From: JBHHXR01 sp046757205
GTDB taxonomy: Bacteria; Pseudomonadota; Alphaproteobacteria; Rhodobacterales; Rhodobacteraceae
DNA: 14,154 nucleotides
Assembly (NCBI GenBank): GCA_046757205.1
Contig: JBHHXR010000072.1
Location: forward strand, 1 to 14,154
Reading direction: 5' to 3'
A program made the translations under genes and the position numbers. Within the stretch, counting starts at the first letter, position 1. The number at the start of each line of letters is the position of its first letter. This document shows positions 13,772 through 14,154 of the stretch, piece by piece. Under the pieces are notes generated by a model. That model did not search any database. It saw nothing but the letters and a program-made list of their open reading frames with translations, and was not told where the DNA came from.

Positions 13772-14154
13772 TCACTCATTTTTCGCCCGGATCGCCTTGG
13801 CACGGGCCTCCATCTCCACAGCTTCATCAGCCCGACCGGTCTCGCGAAGCAGGGCAGCGTAGTTCTCCAAGCTCTGGGCCACAGCCGGATGCTCCGGCCC
13901 CAGGGCCTTCTCCCGGATCGCCAGGGAGCGCCGGTAGAGCGATTCGGCCCCGGCGTAGTTGCCCTGGGCGCTGTAAAGCCCCGCCAGGTTGTTGAGGCTC
14001 GTCGCCACATCCGGATGCTCGGGCCCCAGGGCCTTTTCCCGGATCGCCAGGGAGCGCCGGTAGAGCGGCGCGGCCTCGGCGTAGTTGCCCTGGGCGCTGT
14101 AAAGCCCCGCCAGGTTGTTGAGGCTCTGGGCCACATCCGGATGCTCGGGCCCGA
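13772..14154 (-). CDS. Tetratricopeptide-repeat protein (kinesin-light-chain-like), C-terminal part, cut by the window edge
   Basis: The frame is open to the right edge, so the N-terminus is missing; about 127 residues are visible. It holds TPR units of 42 residues with the consensus SLNNLAGLYSAQGNYAEA and LYRRSLAIREKALGPEHP. Two units are nearly identical and the last is diverged (SLENYAALLRETGRADEA), as expected for a capping repeat, followed by a short tail KAIRAKNE. TPR arrays bind other proteins; 42-residue KLC-type repeats often belong to large signalling or NB-ARC/CHAT-type proteins, but nothing here shows which effector domain lies upstream. A second minus-strand frame is also open through the repeats, but only this one encodes TPR sequence. 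Confidence 0.9.
   Translation of the reverse strand, partial: GPEHPDVAQSLNNLAGLYSAQGNYAEAAPLYRRSLAIREKALGPEHPDVATSLNNLAGLYSAQGNYAGAESLYRRSLAIREKALGPEHPAVAQSLENYAALLRETGRADEAVEMEARAKAIRAKNE
13885..14154. repeat. 126-bp tandem DNA repeats encoding TPR units
   Basis: Units start at 13885, 14011 and 14137 (the last is cut by the window edge), each beginning CCGGATGCTC. The two complete units differ at about 9 of 126 positions by eye, several of them clustered in two short patches. Such similarity at DNA level suggests recent duplication or gene conversion. Confidence 0.92.

Noticed and set aside
13744..14136. A second minus-strand frame of 130 codons through the TPR repeats
   Set aside because: The repeat length is a multiple of three, so any frame stays open through the repeats; this one gives a Trp/Arg/Thr-rich product with no TPR consensus.

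Overview
The window is high-GC chromosomal DNA that looks alphaproteobacterial. The proteins read like Rhodobacterales or Rhodospirillales versions of housekeeping genes, and the run ubiH-type monooxygenase / amidase / dapC / ftsK / lolA / xthA is, from memory, a familiar alphaproteobacterial neighbourhood. I see no tRNA, rRNA, CRISPR array, transposase, integrase or phage gene. Coding density is high and no gap reaches 300 bases.

Layout, left to right. (1) At the left edge, on the minus strand, is the N-terminal part of a RibA-like (GTP cyclohydrolase II-related) protein, cut by the window. (2) Diverging from it is a signalling block on the plus strand: an OmpR-type response regulator ending in a textbook intrinsic terminator, then a membrane histidine kinase of the NarX/DegS (HisKA_3) class and its NarL/LuxR-type regulator, only 1 nt apart. 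(3) Convergent to these is a small secreted Gly/Ser-rich protein with two copies of a 42-residue module, encoded partly by an 81-bp tandem duplication. (4) Diverging from that is xthA (exonuclease III), followed after 4 nt by an enoyl-CoA hydratase-family gene. (5) Convergent to these is the minus-strand series dapC-ftsK-lolA, read from right to left. An inverted-repeat element sits between lolA and the hydratase gene. (6) Further right are an amidase-signature enzyme (minus) and, divergent from it, a UbiH/UbiF/COQ6-type FAD monooxygenase (plus). (7) The right edge holds a possible 41-codon ORF with a good Shine-Dalgarno sequence and the C-terminal part of a kinesin-light-chain-like TPR protein made of almost identical 126-bp DNA repeats.

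How the genes work together: most are unlinked housekeeping functions. These are DNA repair (xthA), chromosome translocation and division (ftsK), outer-membrane lipoprotein transport (lolA), lysine/diaminopimelate synthesis (dapC), ubiquinone synthesis (ubiH-type) and riboflavin-related metabolism (ribA-like). The one clear functional pair is the HisKA_3 kinase with the NarL-type regulator. I found no convincing undescribed multi-gene system. The items most worth a second look are the Gly/Ser-linker protein with its duplicated module, the small ORF and TPR repeats at the right edge, the hydratase-family protein that seems to lack one catalytic Glu, and the odd second half of the RibA-like fragment.
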